A stretch of 64,000 nucleotides of DNA from Desulfamplus magnetovallimortis (GCF_900170035.1 NZ_LT828558.1:42713-106712), one strand, 5' to 3'; numbered from the stretch's first letter, positions 9,870-19,050 are shown. The notes: a model not told the origin generated them from the letters alone. Program-made: numbers and translations.

Positions 9870-10247
9870 ATGGGACTTGTTTTTAATAATGAAACCTGCT
9901 CGGGCTGTAAGGCCTGCGAGCTTGTTTGTACCTTGCAGAACTTAAATGAAATCAATCCTTCAAAAGCAATGTTGCATGTTTATGGGAAATTTCCTGAACC
10001 TGGAAAATATTTTGTGGATATTTGTGATCAGTGCGGAGCATGTGCAGAGGCTTGTCCTGTAGGTGCAATTGAGCTTAAAGGAAAAACATATCGTATAAAT
10101 AAAGATAAATGCGATAAATGCCTTGCATGTATATCTGCGTGTCCTGTGAATCTTGTGAAAGTTGATGATGACGGATATCCTTACAAATGCATAAACTGCA
10201 AGCAATGTATAACTATCTGTCCAAGGGATGCATTAACATTTGAATAG
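9870..10247 (+). CDS. Polyferredoxin with four [4Fe-4S] motifs
   Basis: The 125-residue protein has four cysteine clusters in order: CSGCKACELVC, CDQCGACAEACP, CDKCLACISACP and CINCKQCITICP. It is cytosolic, with no signal peptide or membrane segment. The start is the ATG at 9870 with GGGAG five bases upstream. The AOR gene follows 459 bases downstream, so this is the likely electron acceptor or donor of the tungsten enzyme. HycB/AorA-like proteins of this size accompany AOR-family enzymes in anaerobes. Confidence 0.93.
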   Translation: MGLVFNNETCSGCKACELVCTLQNLNEINPSKAMLHVYGKFPEPGKYFVDICDQCGACAEACPVGAIELKGKTYRINKDKCDKCLACISACPVNLVKVDDDGYPYKCINCKQCITICPRDALTFE

Positions 10248-10250
10248 GTT

Positions 10251-10424
10251 CTCAAAATCGACATCTTATTGCTTTTTCAGAAGTTATTGCATTTGTCTGA
10301 ATCAGGATAACCAGGATGGATAGGATGTTCAGGATAGATAATCCTGCCTTATCCTGTTAATCCTGGGAATCCTGATTCAGACAGTGTTGACAAGGCTTAC
10401 AAGATCATATGTGTTGACTTTGAG
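10251..10424. repeat. Palindromic repeat family B, copy 1
   Basis: The 174-base element has imperfect inverted arms: it starts CTCAAAATCGACATCTTATT and its end, reversed, reads CTCAAAGTCAACACATATGATC. The inner arms read TGTCTGAATCAGGAT in both directions. Other copies: 14368-14533, 32509-32620 (left part), and the first 24 bases of one at 63977-64000. Confidence 0.8.
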
Positions 10425-10469
10425 TAGGTTGGCAGCAGGAGATTTCTCTGACTATCAGTGATTTGTGCA

Positions 10470-10666
10470 TGAAAGTCATGATATATCAGTATTTTATGAA
10501 TATTTTCTAATATGCCCCCATGTTTGCTGACGCATCACAACGAAACGTGAAAGTCGTTGTATATCAGCATGTTGTGGAGACTTTCTAATAAACCCCCATG
10601 TTTGCTGACGCATCAGAACGAAACATGAAAGTCGTTACATATCATTATGATGTGCAGACTTTCAAA
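10470..10666. repeat. Family C palindromic repeat in a 78-bp tandem array (2.5 units)
   Basis: TGAAAGTC recurs at 10470, 10548 and 10626, an exact 78-base period. Each unit contains ATATATCA, a GACTTTC/GAAAGTC inverted pair and CATGTTTGCTGACGCATCA. It fills the space just before the AOR gene and could affect its leader RNA. Confidence 0.8.
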
Positions 10667-10706
10667 AAAATACTTTTGCCATTTTTAATATATTCTGGAG
10701 GGAAAG

Positions 10707-12617
10707 ATGCTGTACGGATATGCAGGTAATACATTGAGAATTGATTTGGATAGCCAAAAGACAGAAAAGGAGCCACTTAAAAAGGATTGGGTGGATGATT
10801 TCATTGGCGGTCGAGGCTTTACTGCCAAAATTTTATATGATGAAAACCCACCAAATGTTGATCCCTTTGACGGCGAGAACAGATTCATAATTGCCATGGG
10901 GCCTTTGAGCGGGCTTTTTGTGCCGGCAAGTGGAAAAACCCATTTTTGTACCAAGTCTCCTGCCACAGGAGGCTATGGAGACAGCAACATGGGTGGGCAC
11001 TTTGGGGTCAACATGAAGTATGCAGGATATGATGTAACCATCATCAAGGGCAAGGCAAAGGAGCCTTCATATATATTTATTGACAATGACAATGTTGAAA
11101 TAAGACCTGCGGCACATTACTGGGGAAAAGGCTCAACAGAAGTTGAAGAGTTGATGAAAAAGGAGGTGGGGGAAGATTTCCAGATTCTGACCATTGGAGA
11201 AGCTGGTGAAAACCTTGTAAATTTTGCATGTATTTCCCATGATTTTGGCCGTCAGGCCGGTCGAATAGGAATTGGTGCTGTTCTTGGTTCAAAAAATATT
11301 AAGGCCATTGCTGTCAGGGGAAACAAAAGCATTCCTGTATTTGATCCCAAGGGGCTTTTAAAAAAAGGCAAGGAGACCTATGCTGCCTGCCGTGAGAAAC
11401 CCGGGTTTAAGGGGTGGACCCCTGAAGGAACAGCCGGAATAACCAACTGGTGCAATGATGTTGGAGCACTGCCCACAAGAAACTTTAAGACATCCAATTG
11501 CGATTATGCTGACAAGATTAACGGAAAGGCCATATTAAAGGAACTTAAAATTACGGACAAGGGCTGCTTTTCCTGTCCCATTCCCTGTGGAAAATATGGT
11601 CATGCCAGAACCAAACTTGGCAATGCATATGTAGAAGGGCCTGAGTATGAGACACTATCTCTTCTGGGGAGCAACTGCGAGCTTGACGACATTCATGCAA
11701 TTGCATATGCAAACTATATCTGCGATGAGTCAGGTATTGACACCTGTTCTGCCGGTGCAGTGGTAAGCTTTGCCCTTGAGTGCTATGAAAAGGGATATAT
11801 CTCTAAGGAAGATATGGGAATGGATGTGAAATGGGGAGATCTTGACTCCATTGTTCATATTTTAAAGATCATTAGCAAAAGAGAGGGAATAGGAGATGTG
11901 CTGGCCCTTGGAGTTCGGGGGGCGGCAGAGAAAATAGGGTATGACAGCCACAGGTTTGCCATACATGTAAAAGGTTTGGAGTGGACAGGATATGAGTCAA
12001 GAAATGCTCCTGGCATGATGTTAGGTTACATGACATCAGACATAGGAGCACACCATGGGAGGTGCTGGGTACTTGGCTCCGATGTGGCCACGGCAGTGGG
12101 TGGTGATAAAAATGCCACTGTGCATGATCTTATCTCTGGAAACTCAAGCTTTGATACCATTCCCAGGGCAGATCACAAGAATGTTGTGCCTCTTGTACTG
12201 AAATCCCAGCATCTGCGGCCAGCTTTTGATATACTTGGTACATGCCGTCTTCAGTATATGGAGATTGGCCTTGAGACCAAATATTATGAGGAGCTGTACT
12301 ATTATGCCACCGGTAAAAAGATGGATTTTGAAAAGGATCTTCTGCTTTTGTCAGAAAAAATATGGCATTTGAACCGTATGTTCAATAAAAGGGAGATTCC
12401 TGATTTTGGCAGAAAATATGATTATCCGCCTGCACGATTCCATGAAGAGAAGATACCTAACGGCCCTAACAAGGGCCATGTGATGTCCCTTGAAGTTATT
12501 GAAGAGATGCTTGACACATACTATGAGGCAAGGGGCTGGGACATGAACGGTATCCCCACAAGGGAGACACTTGAAAAACATGGCCTGAACCAATGTCTTG
12601 AATTTATGGAGCTTTAG
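10707..12617 (+). CDS. Tungsten-containing aldehyde:ferredoxin oxidoreductase family enzyme
   Basis: The 636-residue protein matches the AOR family: GGRGFTAKILYDENPP near the N-terminus, GPLSG, the pterin-binding NMGGHFG segment, a CxxCxxxC cluster motif CFSCPIPCGKYG near residue 290 and a fourth Cys near the C-terminus (GTCRLQ). Known members oxidise aldehydes to acids with ferredoxin; the related BamB subunit acts in benzoyl-CoA reduction, and these cannot be told apart by eye. The start is at 10707 with GGAGGG upstream. A polyferredoxin precedes it and a MoaD-like protein follows two bases after its stop, so the three probably form one operon. Confidence 0.93.
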   Translation: MLYGYAGNTLRIDLDSQKTEKEPLKKDWVDDFIGGRGFTAKILYDENPPNVDPFDGENRFIIAMGPLSGLFVPASGKTHFCTKSPATGGYGDSNMGGHFGVNMKYAGYDVTIIKGKAKEPSYIFIDNDNVEIRPAAHYWGKGSTEVEELMKKEVGEDFQILTIGEAGENLVNFACISHDFGRQAGRIGIGAVLGSKNIKAIAVRGNKSIPVFDPKGLLKKGKETYAACREKPGFKGWTPEGTAGITNWCNDVGALPTRNFKTSNCDYADKINGKAILKELKITDKGCFSCPIPCGKYGHARTKLGNAYVEGPEYETLSLLGSNCELDDIHAIAYANYICDESGIDTCSAGAVVSFALECYEKGYISKEDMGMDVKWGDLDSIVHILKIISKREGIGDVLALGVRGAAEKIGYDSHRFAIHVKGLEWTGYESRNAPGMMLGYMTSDIGAHHGRCWVLGSDVATAVGGDKNATVHDLISGNSSFDTIPRADHKNVVPLVLKSQHLRPAFDILGTCRLQYMEIGLETKYYEELYYYATGKKMDFEKDLLLLSEKIWHLNRMFNKREIPDFGRKYDYPPARFHEEKIPNGPNKGHVMSLEVIEEMLDTYYEARGWDMNGIPTRETLEKHGLNQCLEFMEL

Positions 12618-12619
12618 GA

Positions 12620-12868
12620 ATGATTACAGTTACACTAAGGCTCTCTGAAAGTCTCCTGTGCATACTGAAAGATATAAAAAAAACAAAACATGAAACATAC
12701 AATATTCAGGTCAAAAAAGGCACAACCATAAGAGAGGTTCTTTTAAATGAAGGAATCCATCCACTGCTTGCTCCTATGGTGGTTATTGATAACACCAGGG
12801 TTGACATAAATACTGTGCTTGAAAATGATCAGGTGGTTACCCTTTTTGGCCCATTGTCAGGTGGTTGA
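12620..12868 (+). CDS. MoaD/ThiS-like ubiquitin-fold sulfur carrier
   Basis: The 82-residue protein has a beta-grasp pattern and ends in Gly-Gly (LFGPLSGG), the thiocarboxylate-bearing tail of molybdopterin synthase small subunits. It starts two bases after the AOR stop codon, so it likely supplies sulfur for the tungstopterin of that enzyme. Its last 40 bases overlap the end of the convergent sigma-54 regulator gene. Similar MoaD genes sit directly downstream of AOR genes in many anaerobes. Confidence 0.88.
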   Translation: MITVTLRLSESLLCILKDIKKTKHETYNIQVKKGTTIREVLLNEGIHPLLAPMVVIDNTRVDINTVLENDQVVTLFGPLSGG

Positions 12869-14340
12869 ACAAAAAAATTTTTTCTGTCTATATTGTATTT
12901 TTTCAGCTTGTAGTGAAATGATTGTGGAGAGATGCCAAGGATTCTTGCAGCTTTTGCTGCATTGCCAAGTGTCTCTTTTAATGCACAACATATGCTCTCT
13001 TTTTCATTTGCACACTGGGCTTCAGATAGAGTCAATGGCCTCTGCTTTGAGCTTTGGGCTGTTTTTTGCTCTGCCGGGCTTATGGTACTATGCAAGGTAT
13101 CCTGAAAATGCGGAGCAAGGTCAAATCCCCTGGCAACATGTGGAGGAATATGTCTCATGCAGATCTGTTGATCTCCATTTACAAGATTCATGGCTCCTTC
13201 AATGACATGTTCCAGCTCCCGCACATTTCCAGGCCATTGATATTGGTGAAAAAGTCTGTTGACTCTGTCAGAAAGCCCTTTGACCTTTTCACCAAGGGTT
13301 CTGTTAAATTTATGGATAAAGTGGGAGACAAGTTTCGGCATATCATCAATTCTATCCCTCAAGGGAGGAATAAGTATGAATACAACACCCATTCTGTAAA
13401 ACAGATCCCTTCGTAACAGGTCTGAGCTGATAATCTGGTGGGGAGTTTTGCTCACACTGCTTATGATCTTTATATTAAGGTCAATCTCTTCAAGTGAGCC
13501 AAGTCTTCTCACCTTTTTCTCCTGAACTACCCTGAGAACTTTGGCCTGGAGTGCTTTTGGCATTGAATCCAGTTCATCAAGAAAAATCGTGCCTCGGTTT
13601 CCCTGTTCAAACAGGCCTGCCTTGTCTATGGAGCCTGTAAAAGCCCCTTTTGATGTTCCGAAAAGTATGCCTTCCAGAAGGTTTTCCGGAATTGCAGAAC
13701 AATTTATTGGAATAAATTTTTCCATTGAAGCTGCTCTGTGATTATGTATGGATTGGGCAAACAGCTCTTTTCCAGTACCTGTTTCACCGGAAAGCATTAT
13801 TGGCGATGGAGAGTCTGCTGAAAGTTTTGCAGCATTTACAGCCTGTAAAAGTGCATTGTTGGAACCTATCAGATCATTAAAAACAAACCTTGTGCCATTT
13901 TCCCTGTTTCTGGGATTCTTTTTAGTTGAATCTGCATTTTTAGAGATCATGCCTTCAAGCATCTGGTAATCTTTTGTGAAACTTATTGCCCCTGTTACCT
14001 CGCCATCTTTTAACAAAGGGAATACATTGCTTATTGTGTTGGCCACTTTACCAAGCTTTGTCTGATATACAATGACATGGTTTCTTACGGGCTTGCCGCT
14101 TTTCATGCATTGCATGGTGGTGCTGTCATTTTCATCAAGATTGTATATATCTATGATTTTTTTCCCCAAAGCAAAATCAATTTCCACGTCATCAATTTGT
14201 GACTGGGTAGCATTATAAAAAAGTATTGTTCCTTCATTGTCTGCAATCAGTACCCCTTCGTGCATGTCAAAAAGAATTTTTAACATTTCCATGTCATCAA
14301 AAACAGGATGTTTTTTTAATACGTTTTGTTCCCATGTCAT
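12829..14340 (-). CDS. PAS-domain sigma-54-dependent transcriptional activator (RocR/TyrR type)
   Basis: The 503-residue protein has an N-terminal PAS domain (about 20-130), an AAA+ domain with Walker A GETGTGKE, the sigma-54 contact loop GAFTGS (canonical GAFTGA), Walker B GTIFLDELDSMP and the WPGNVRELEHV box, and a C-terminal Fis-type helix-turn-helix (AARILGISPQSFHYKLKKY). It converges on the AOR operon and overlaps moaD by 40 bases. A sigma-54 promoter upstream of the ferredoxin gene is a plausible target. The PAS domain may sense an aldehyde, acid or redox cue, which is inference. Confidence 0.93.
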   Translation of the reverse strand: MTWEQNVLKKHPVFDDMEMLKILFDMHEGVLIADNEGTILFYNATQSQIDDVEIDFALGKKIIDIYNLDENDSTTMQCMKSGKPVRNHVIVYQTKLGKVANTISNVFPLLKDGEVTGAISFTKDYQMLEGMISKNADSTKKNPRNRENGTRFVFNDLIGSNNALLQAVNAAKLSADSPSPIMLSGETGTGKELFAQSIHNHRAASMEKFIPINCSAIPENLLEGILFGTSKGAFTGSIDKAGLFEQGNRGTIFLDELDSMPKALQAKVLRVVQEKKVRRLGSLEEIDLNIKIISSVSKTPHQIISSDLLRRDLFYRMGVVFILIPPLRDRIDDMPKLVSHFIHKFNRTLGEKVKGLSDRVNRLFHQYQWPGNVRELEHVIEGAMNLVNGDQQICMRHIPPHVARGFDLAPHFQDTLHSTISPAEQKTAQSSKQRPLTLSEAQCANEKESICCALKETLGNAAKAARILGISPQSFHYKLKKYNIDRKNFFVQPPDNGPKRVTT

Positions 14341-15004
14341 TTTAATAAGTCCTTGAAATTGATATTATTCAAAGCCGACACCTATCCTCTTTTGACCCTT
14401 GTCACTACTGTTTGAATCAGGATGCCCAATGATATTGATTTACAGGATAAAAATCCTGAGCATCCTGTAAATCCTGGTTATCCTGATTCAGACAAATTCA
14501 ATAAATGCCGAGAAAGCCAACAAGATTGAAACTGTAAATCTGGAAATGAAATATGCCTGATTGGAATAGATATATTCAGGTGTGGCACAAAAATTGATTT
14601 AAAACTTGGTCTGGTATGAAGTTTTTGCGAAACAAATTGTTCTTTTGATTGAAATATAAATGCAGATGCATCTTTTTTCCAGTAATTTCAAGTAAGATAG
14701 AAAAAAATGGTCAGACTCAGGTTTTACAGTATCATGAAATAAATCAAGAAAACAGAGGGAATGAATAAAAATTTTTTTATTCTTCCACATCTTTCATATC
14801 AAATCCAAAGTACTATACAATTTTTTGAGAAAGACCCCTTAAAATTAAGTTTGCTTCCCCTTAGATCGTAAAAAGGTAAGGAATGCACGCGAAATAACTT
14901 TACAATTTTCATTGAAACAAAGAGTACGTGAAATAATTAATAGATATTTTGGCATTTTTGACTTTTTACGAGACCATCACAATTAAATGCAAAAGGAGAA
15001 ATTC
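14341..15004. other. Intergenic region with family B repeat
   Basis: The space between the sigma-54 regulator and the MttB-like gene is divergent in orientation. It holds family B (14368-14533) and, at 14960-14979, a 20-base sequence found exactly inverted at 41941-41960. A weak sigma-54-like TGGCAC is at 14583. No open reading frame here has coding character. Confidence 0.6.
14368..14533. repeat. Palindromic repeat family B, copy 2
   Basis: The left arm TTCAAAGCCGACACCTATC and inner GTTTGAATCAGGAT are mirrored by GGTTATCCTGATTCAGAC and a right arm ending CAACAAGATTGAAAC. The outer ends diverge more than in copy 1. It lies upstream of the sigma-54 regulator gene. Confidence 0.75.
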
Positions 15005-16438
15005 ATGGATGATTTAAGATTCACCCCCACAATGAAAACCTTGAATAATGAACAGCTTGATGCCTTGCATTCAGCCACGCTTTCGGTTTTAGAGCGAACA
15101 GGGATTGCCATAAAACATCCTAAAGCTCTTGAAATATTTGATGGAGCTGGTTGTAAGGTAGAGTCAGGCAGGGTACGTTTTCCTCCTGATGTTGTTGAAA
15201 AAGCCATAGCATCTGCCCCTGAAAGGGTTAGCCTGGGAAACAGGTTCAATAACAGTGAAATTTCGCTGGAAGGAGCAAAAACCTATTTTGGGGCAACTGT
15301 GGATTGTGTTAATTATCTGGATCCAGATACTGGGATGGTCAGTGAGTGTAAAAGCAATCATGTTGAGGTTATGGCAAAACTTTGTGACCGTCTTGATAAT
15401 TATGAATGGACAATGACCTTGGGAATAGCAAGGGATATACCGGAAAATATAGCTGACAGAGTTGTTGCACGTATTGCCATGGAGCATTGTAGCAAGCCTG
15501 TTATTGTGTCGGCAAATGATGCAGAGAGCCTTAAGGAGATGTATGAAATGGCCCTGATGTGTCAGGGGGGCGTTGAAAATTTTATGAAGGCACCTCTTAT
15601 GGGCACATTGAATTGTACCATCTCTCCCCTTATGTATGATGATCATCTGGCAGAGAAGGATATTTTTGCAGCCGAGAACTCCATTCCCATAGTCCACTAT
15701 TCAGGTATGCAGCTTGGTGCAAGTTTTCCTGCATCCCTTGCAGGGGGGATTGTGATGGGGAGTGCAGAATCATTAAGCGGACTTGTATTACAGCAGGCCA
15801 TAAAGCCTGGTGCTCCTTTTGTATTTGGTTCATTTATCACTATAATGGATATGAAAACCACAGTATTTTCCTATGGGGCCATTGAAATGGCAATGATGGT
15901 GGGAGGCATGTCACAGCTTGCCCAGAAGTATAAACTTCCATTTTTCAGCACAGCAGGGTGTACAGACTCCAAAAGTGTTGATGCACAGGCTGCGGCAGAA
16001 GGAAGTCTTCAGGATCTTATTATGGCTTCCATTGGTGGGGGACTTGTACACGATACGCACTGCTGGCTTGATCACGGCAGCATTCTTTCTCCTGGTCACC
16101 TTGTAATGGGACAGCAGATACTTGGTATGGTCAAAAGATTCATGCAGGGGATTGATATTTCAGATGAGACCCTTGCCCTTGACCTCATTGACAAGATAGG
16201 CCCTGGTGGGGCTTTTCTCATGGAACCCCACACAATGAAACATTTTAAAGAGGTTTTTTATCCGGAGATTTTTAAGAGAACAAAAGCCCAGGCTCCAGGC
16301 ACAGTGCTGGATGAAAAATTCAGCGACAGGTTACGGGTTAAAACCCTTGATCTAATTAACGCTGAACCTGTTAATCCCCTTCCAGAAGAGTTATCCCGTG
16401 ATTTTGATAACAGGCAAAAAAGGTGGATGGCCATTTAG
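15005..16438 (+). CDS. MttB-family (trimethylamine methyltransferase superfamily) protein, non-pyrrolysine type
   Basis: The 477-residue protein aligns by eye with the MttB/MtgB superfamily: N-terminal FTPTMKTLNNEQLDALHSATL, central IVHYSGMQLGASFPASLAGG and GSFITIMDMKTTVFSYGAIEMAMM, and SIGGGLVHDTHCWLDHG. No in-frame UAG interrupts it, so it belongs with the pyrrolysine-free members that demethylate glycine betaine or related quaternary amines and pass the methyl group to a corrinoid protein. The start is the ATG at 15005, with AGGAG six bases upstream; the ATG at 14987 includes that site. No corrinoid-protein gene is adjacent, but a cobalamin adenosyltransferase gene is. Confidence 0.88.
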   Translation: MDDLRFTPTMKTLNNEQLDALHSATLSVLERTGIAIKHPKALEIFDGAGCKVESGRVRFPPDVVEKAIASAPERVSLGNRFNNSEISLEGAKTYFGATVDCVNYLDPDTGMVSECKSNHVEVMAKLCDRLDNYEWTMTLGIARDIPENIADRVVARIAMEHCSKPVIVSANDAESLKEMYEMALMCQGGVENFMKAPLMGTLNCTISPLMYDDHLAEKDIFAAENSIPIVHYSGMQLGASFPASLAGGIVMGSAESLSGLVLQQAIKPGAPFVFGSFITIMDMKTTVFSYGAIEMAMMVGGMSQLAQKYKLPFFSTAGCTDSKSVDAQAAAEGSLQDLIMASIGGGLVHDTHCWLDHGSILSPGHLVMGQQILGMVKRFMQGIDISDETLALDLIDKIGPGGAFLMEPHTMKHFKEVFYPEIFKRTKAQAPGTVLDEKFSDRLRVKTLDLINAEPVNPLPEELSRDFDNRQKRWMAI

Positions 16439-16451
16439 GGAAAAAAAGCAA

Positions 16452-16635
16452 TTATAGTCTTCCAGATAATTAAATTGATAGTGGAAAGGTCTAACTATCT
16501 GTTTATATGAAAGTCTCGGTAACAGCCTGTTTCTAAAACGACTTTCATCCCTTCGATTGTGGCGGTGATCAGCCATGTACGTTATCTGGATTATTTTTTT
16601 TGACCAAAAAATAAAATAATTTTCTGGAAAGCTAT
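16452..16635. repeat. Family F element interrupted by a family C unit
   Basis: The outer parts match the uninterrupted family F element at 25855-25958 in inverse orientation, with imperfect terminal inverted repeats around TATAGTCTTCCAGATAATTA. Bases 16504-16583 are an 80-base family C hairpin unit absent from the other copy, flanked by GTT on both sides. Confidence 0.8.
16504..16583. repeat. Palindromic repeat family C inserted in family F
   Basis: The unit is TATATGAAAGTC ... GACTTTCAT followed by CTTCGATTGTGGCGG and CCATGTACGTT. It splits CTGTT/ATCTGG, which is contiguous in the other family F copy. The same unit occurs at 39626-39702, 40857-41092, 41605-41778 and 56640-56767. Confidence 0.8.
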
Positions 16636-16712
16636 AGATGTCGATTTTAAGTACTTTGGGGACAGATTTTTTGTGCCTGTCCCCATTTTGTTTAATTTTG
16701 TTGGGTAGCAGA

Positions 16713-17228
16713 TTATTTTTCAATACCTGTTCTTGCCTTTACTCCCATTTGGTAGTAGTGCTTTATTTCGGTCATTTCAGTTACAAGATCTGCTCTTTCA
16801 ATCATGGCAGGAGTGGCTCCTCTTCCTGTTATAACAAGCTCCACATGATCAGCTTTGGTGTCAAAGAGTTTTATCATCTCATCTTCAGATATAATATTGA
16901 AAAAAACTGCAATGTTTCCTTCGTCCATTACAACAAGATTGTGCTCACCATTTTTGAGTATGCTTGCAATTCGTTCATATCCTTTTCGGCCGGCTTCAAT
17001 ATCTTCATCTGATGGGTTGCCTCTAACAAATTTTCCAAGCCCGAACTGCTCGATAGTTATCTGCTCCGGAAAACGCTTAAGCATGGTTATTTCGGAATAG
17101 TCCCCCTGTTTGAGAAACTGTCCCATAAATATTTTTCCTCCGGCACCAAGCTGCCTTAATATTAATCCCAGGGCAGCGGTGGTTTTACCCTTTCCGTTGC
17201 CAGTATAAATTTGAACGTATCCTTGCAT
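16713..17228 (-). CDS. cobO: Cob(I)alamin / cob(I)yrinate a,c-diamide adenosyltransferase
   Basis: The 171-residue P-loop protein begins YVQIYTGNGKGKTTAALGL (Walker A GNGKGKTT) and keeps the family segments MGQFLKQGDYSE, VVMDEGN and VELVITGRGATPAMIERADLVTEM. CobO/BtuR enzymes transfer the adenosyl group of ATP to the cobalt of corrinoids in the cytosol. AAGGAGG upstream of the ATG at 17228 fixes the start. It lies convergent to the MttB-like gene, which fits a shared corrinoid need. Confidence 0.93.
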   Translation of the reverse strand: MQGYVQIYTGNGKGKTTAALGLILRQLGAGGKIFMGQFLKQGDYSEITMLKRFPEQITIEQFGLGKFVRGNPSDEDIEAGRKGYERIASILKNGEHNLVVMDEGNIAVFFNIISEDEMIKLFDTKADHVELVITGRGATPAMIERADLVTEMTEIKHYYQMGVKARTGIEK

Positions 17229-17356
17229 TGGTTTTTTTGCCTCCTTGGAATGTTTGTGTGCTGAAAATGAAGTTTTTTCAAAAAATATGATAGCATACTT
17301 TCAGAGTTTATTATAAAGAAAAAGGAAACTCAAAAAAGCAGCGAAAGGAAAAAATA

Positions 17357-18955
17357 ATGAACCTTGAAAAATATAATGAAGATCTCTTCCGATTTCTTAA
17401 TAGCTCTCCAACTTCTTTTCACGCGGTTTTCAATATGGCAAAATTTCTTTCCGCAAAAGGCTTTGTCCGTCTCAATGAGGGAAAACCGTGGAAAATTAAA
17501 AAGGATTCAAGGTACTATGTGGTTAGAAATGACGGTGGTATAATTGCTTTTTATACAGGTGAAAACCAGCCATGGGAAACTGGCATGAGGCTGTGCGGGG
17601 CACATACAGATAGTCCGGCGCTTAAGGTTAAACCCTTTCCGGAGACAGATGCATCCGGTATCACAAGCCTGGGGGTTGAAGTATATGGCGGAGCACTTCT
17701 TAACAGTTGGTTTGACAGAGGGCTTAATCTTGCAGGTAGGATTACAGCCCTTTGCCTTGATAGTGATCATAAAGATGTTCTATCCACCTATCTTGTAAAT
17801 TTTAACAAGCCTCTTGCAGTTATTCCCTCGCTTCCAATACATCTTGACAGGGATGCAAACAATAAAAGACACCTTAACCCCCAGGTGGATATGCGGCCTG
17901 TTGTCTATATAAATAGCACAGGAAGTAAAATTGTTAATAGAATGGCAGGAAGCTTGGAATTTGATCTACAAAAGAGGGGTGGGAACATTAATCAATCTGT
18001 GGTGGAAAGCTCCTTGCCTGATCTAAAAGATAGTGAATTATCCCATGCCGGAAAACATTCAGAAATTTCTTCAGTTGCTGCTTTGCCTGATAGGAATTGC
18101 GGTAATGATTTTTCAATGGAGCAGGGGGAACCATCTGCTTCAGATGGCAGTTTTATCGAGTTTCAGGGATCTGTTTATCGAGAAAGAACCATTGCACCAT
18201 GTAAACCATTTAAGAGACTTCTTTTGGAACAGGCAATAATGGAGAATCCCAACAGCCACATAAAGGAAGTTTTGGGTTTTGACATGTTTTTTACAGATGT
18301 GCAGGAACCTTTTTATACAGGTTTCAGACAAGAGATGATTTCAGCACCAAGGCTTGATAATCTTCTCTCATGTCATGCTGGCCTTAAAAGCATAGTTCGT
18401 GCCCAGGGACCTGCATTGAGCATCCTTTTTTGTGCCGATCATGAAGAGGTGGGCAGTGAGACTTTGGGAGGGGCAAGAGGAAGTTTTCTGAATTCTGTTC
18501 TTTCACGTCTTATTCCCGACAGTGAAAAACGTTTCATGGCTTCAGCAAAATCCTTCATGATATCCCTTGATAATGCCCATGCCCATCATCCAGCCCATGG
18601 AGAGCGCTACGATTCATTGCACCCTGTGCAGCTTAATCAGGGGCCTGTCCTTAAAACAAATGCTTCCATGCGTTATGCATCAGACAGCGAATCATCGGCT
18701 TTTTTCAAGCACCTTTGCAACAGAGCAGGCATTGCGTACCAGACCTTTGTGATGCGAAGTGACATGCCCTGCGGCAGTACCATTGGCCCCGCTGTTTCAT
18801 CATCCACAGGCATCAGGACAGTTGATGTCGGAGCACCCACATTGGGCATGCATGCCATACGCGAGATTACAGGAACAGAAGACCCTTTCATGCTCTTTTT
18901 GATGCTCAATGAGTTGTTTTCAATGGCAGACCAACCGCTTTTATCCTTGACATAA
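17357..18955 (+). CDS. apeB: M18 family aminopeptidase with a long internal insert
   Basis: All expected zinc ligands of M18 peptidases are visible: His in GAHTDSPALK, Asp in APRLDNL, Glu-Glu in ADHEEVGS, Asp in SLDNAHAHHP and His in GMHAIRE. The 532-residue protein is about 100 residues longer than usual members. The extra segment, about residues 200-275, is Ser/Asn/Glu-rich and probably an exposed loop. The enzyme would release acidic or neutral N-terminal residues from peptides in the cytosol. It follows cobO divergently and has its own upstream ribosome-binding site (GCGAAAGGAAA). Confidence 0.9.
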   Translation: MNLEKYNEDLFRFLNSSPTSFHAVFNMAKFLSAKGFVRLNEGKPWKIKKDSRYYVVRNDGGIIAFYTGENQPWETGMRLCGAHTDSPALKVKPFPETDASGITSLGVEVYGGALLNSWFDRGLNLAGRITALCLDSDHKDVLSTYLVNFNKPLAVIPSLPIHLDRDANNKRHLNPQVDMRPVVYINSTGSKIVNRMAGSLEFDLQKRGGNINQSVVESSLPDLKDSELSHAGKHSEISSVAALPDRNCGNDFSMEQGEPSASDGSFIEFQGSVYRERTIAPCKPFKRLLLEQAIMENPNSHIKEVLGFDMFFTDVQEPFYTGFRQEMISAPRLDNLLSCHAGLKSIVRAQGPALSILFCADHEEVGSETLGGARGSFLNSVLSRLIPDSEKRFMASAKSFMISLDNAHAHHPAHGERYDSLHPVQLNQGPVLKTNASMRYASDSESSAFFKHLCNRAGIAYQTFVMRSDMPCGSTIGPAVSSSTGIRTVDVGAPTLGMHAIREITGTEDPFMLFLMLNELFSMADQPLLSLT

Positions 18956-19050
18956 AATGGCAGTATGGTTATATCGCTTAAGTTAACAGAAGAGCAAAGT
19001 GCTGTTTTTTACGTGATTCTCTTTTTTAAATCTTCAATTTTTTGTGGGGA

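Noticed and set aside
10470..10666. CRISPR-like array
   Set aside because: The 78-base period consists of repeated sequence throughout without unique spacers, and no cas genes are present.
14583..14598. Sigma-54 promoter before the MttB-like gene
   Set aside because: TGGCAC is present but the -12 reads GA instead of GC, and it is 400 bases from the gene.
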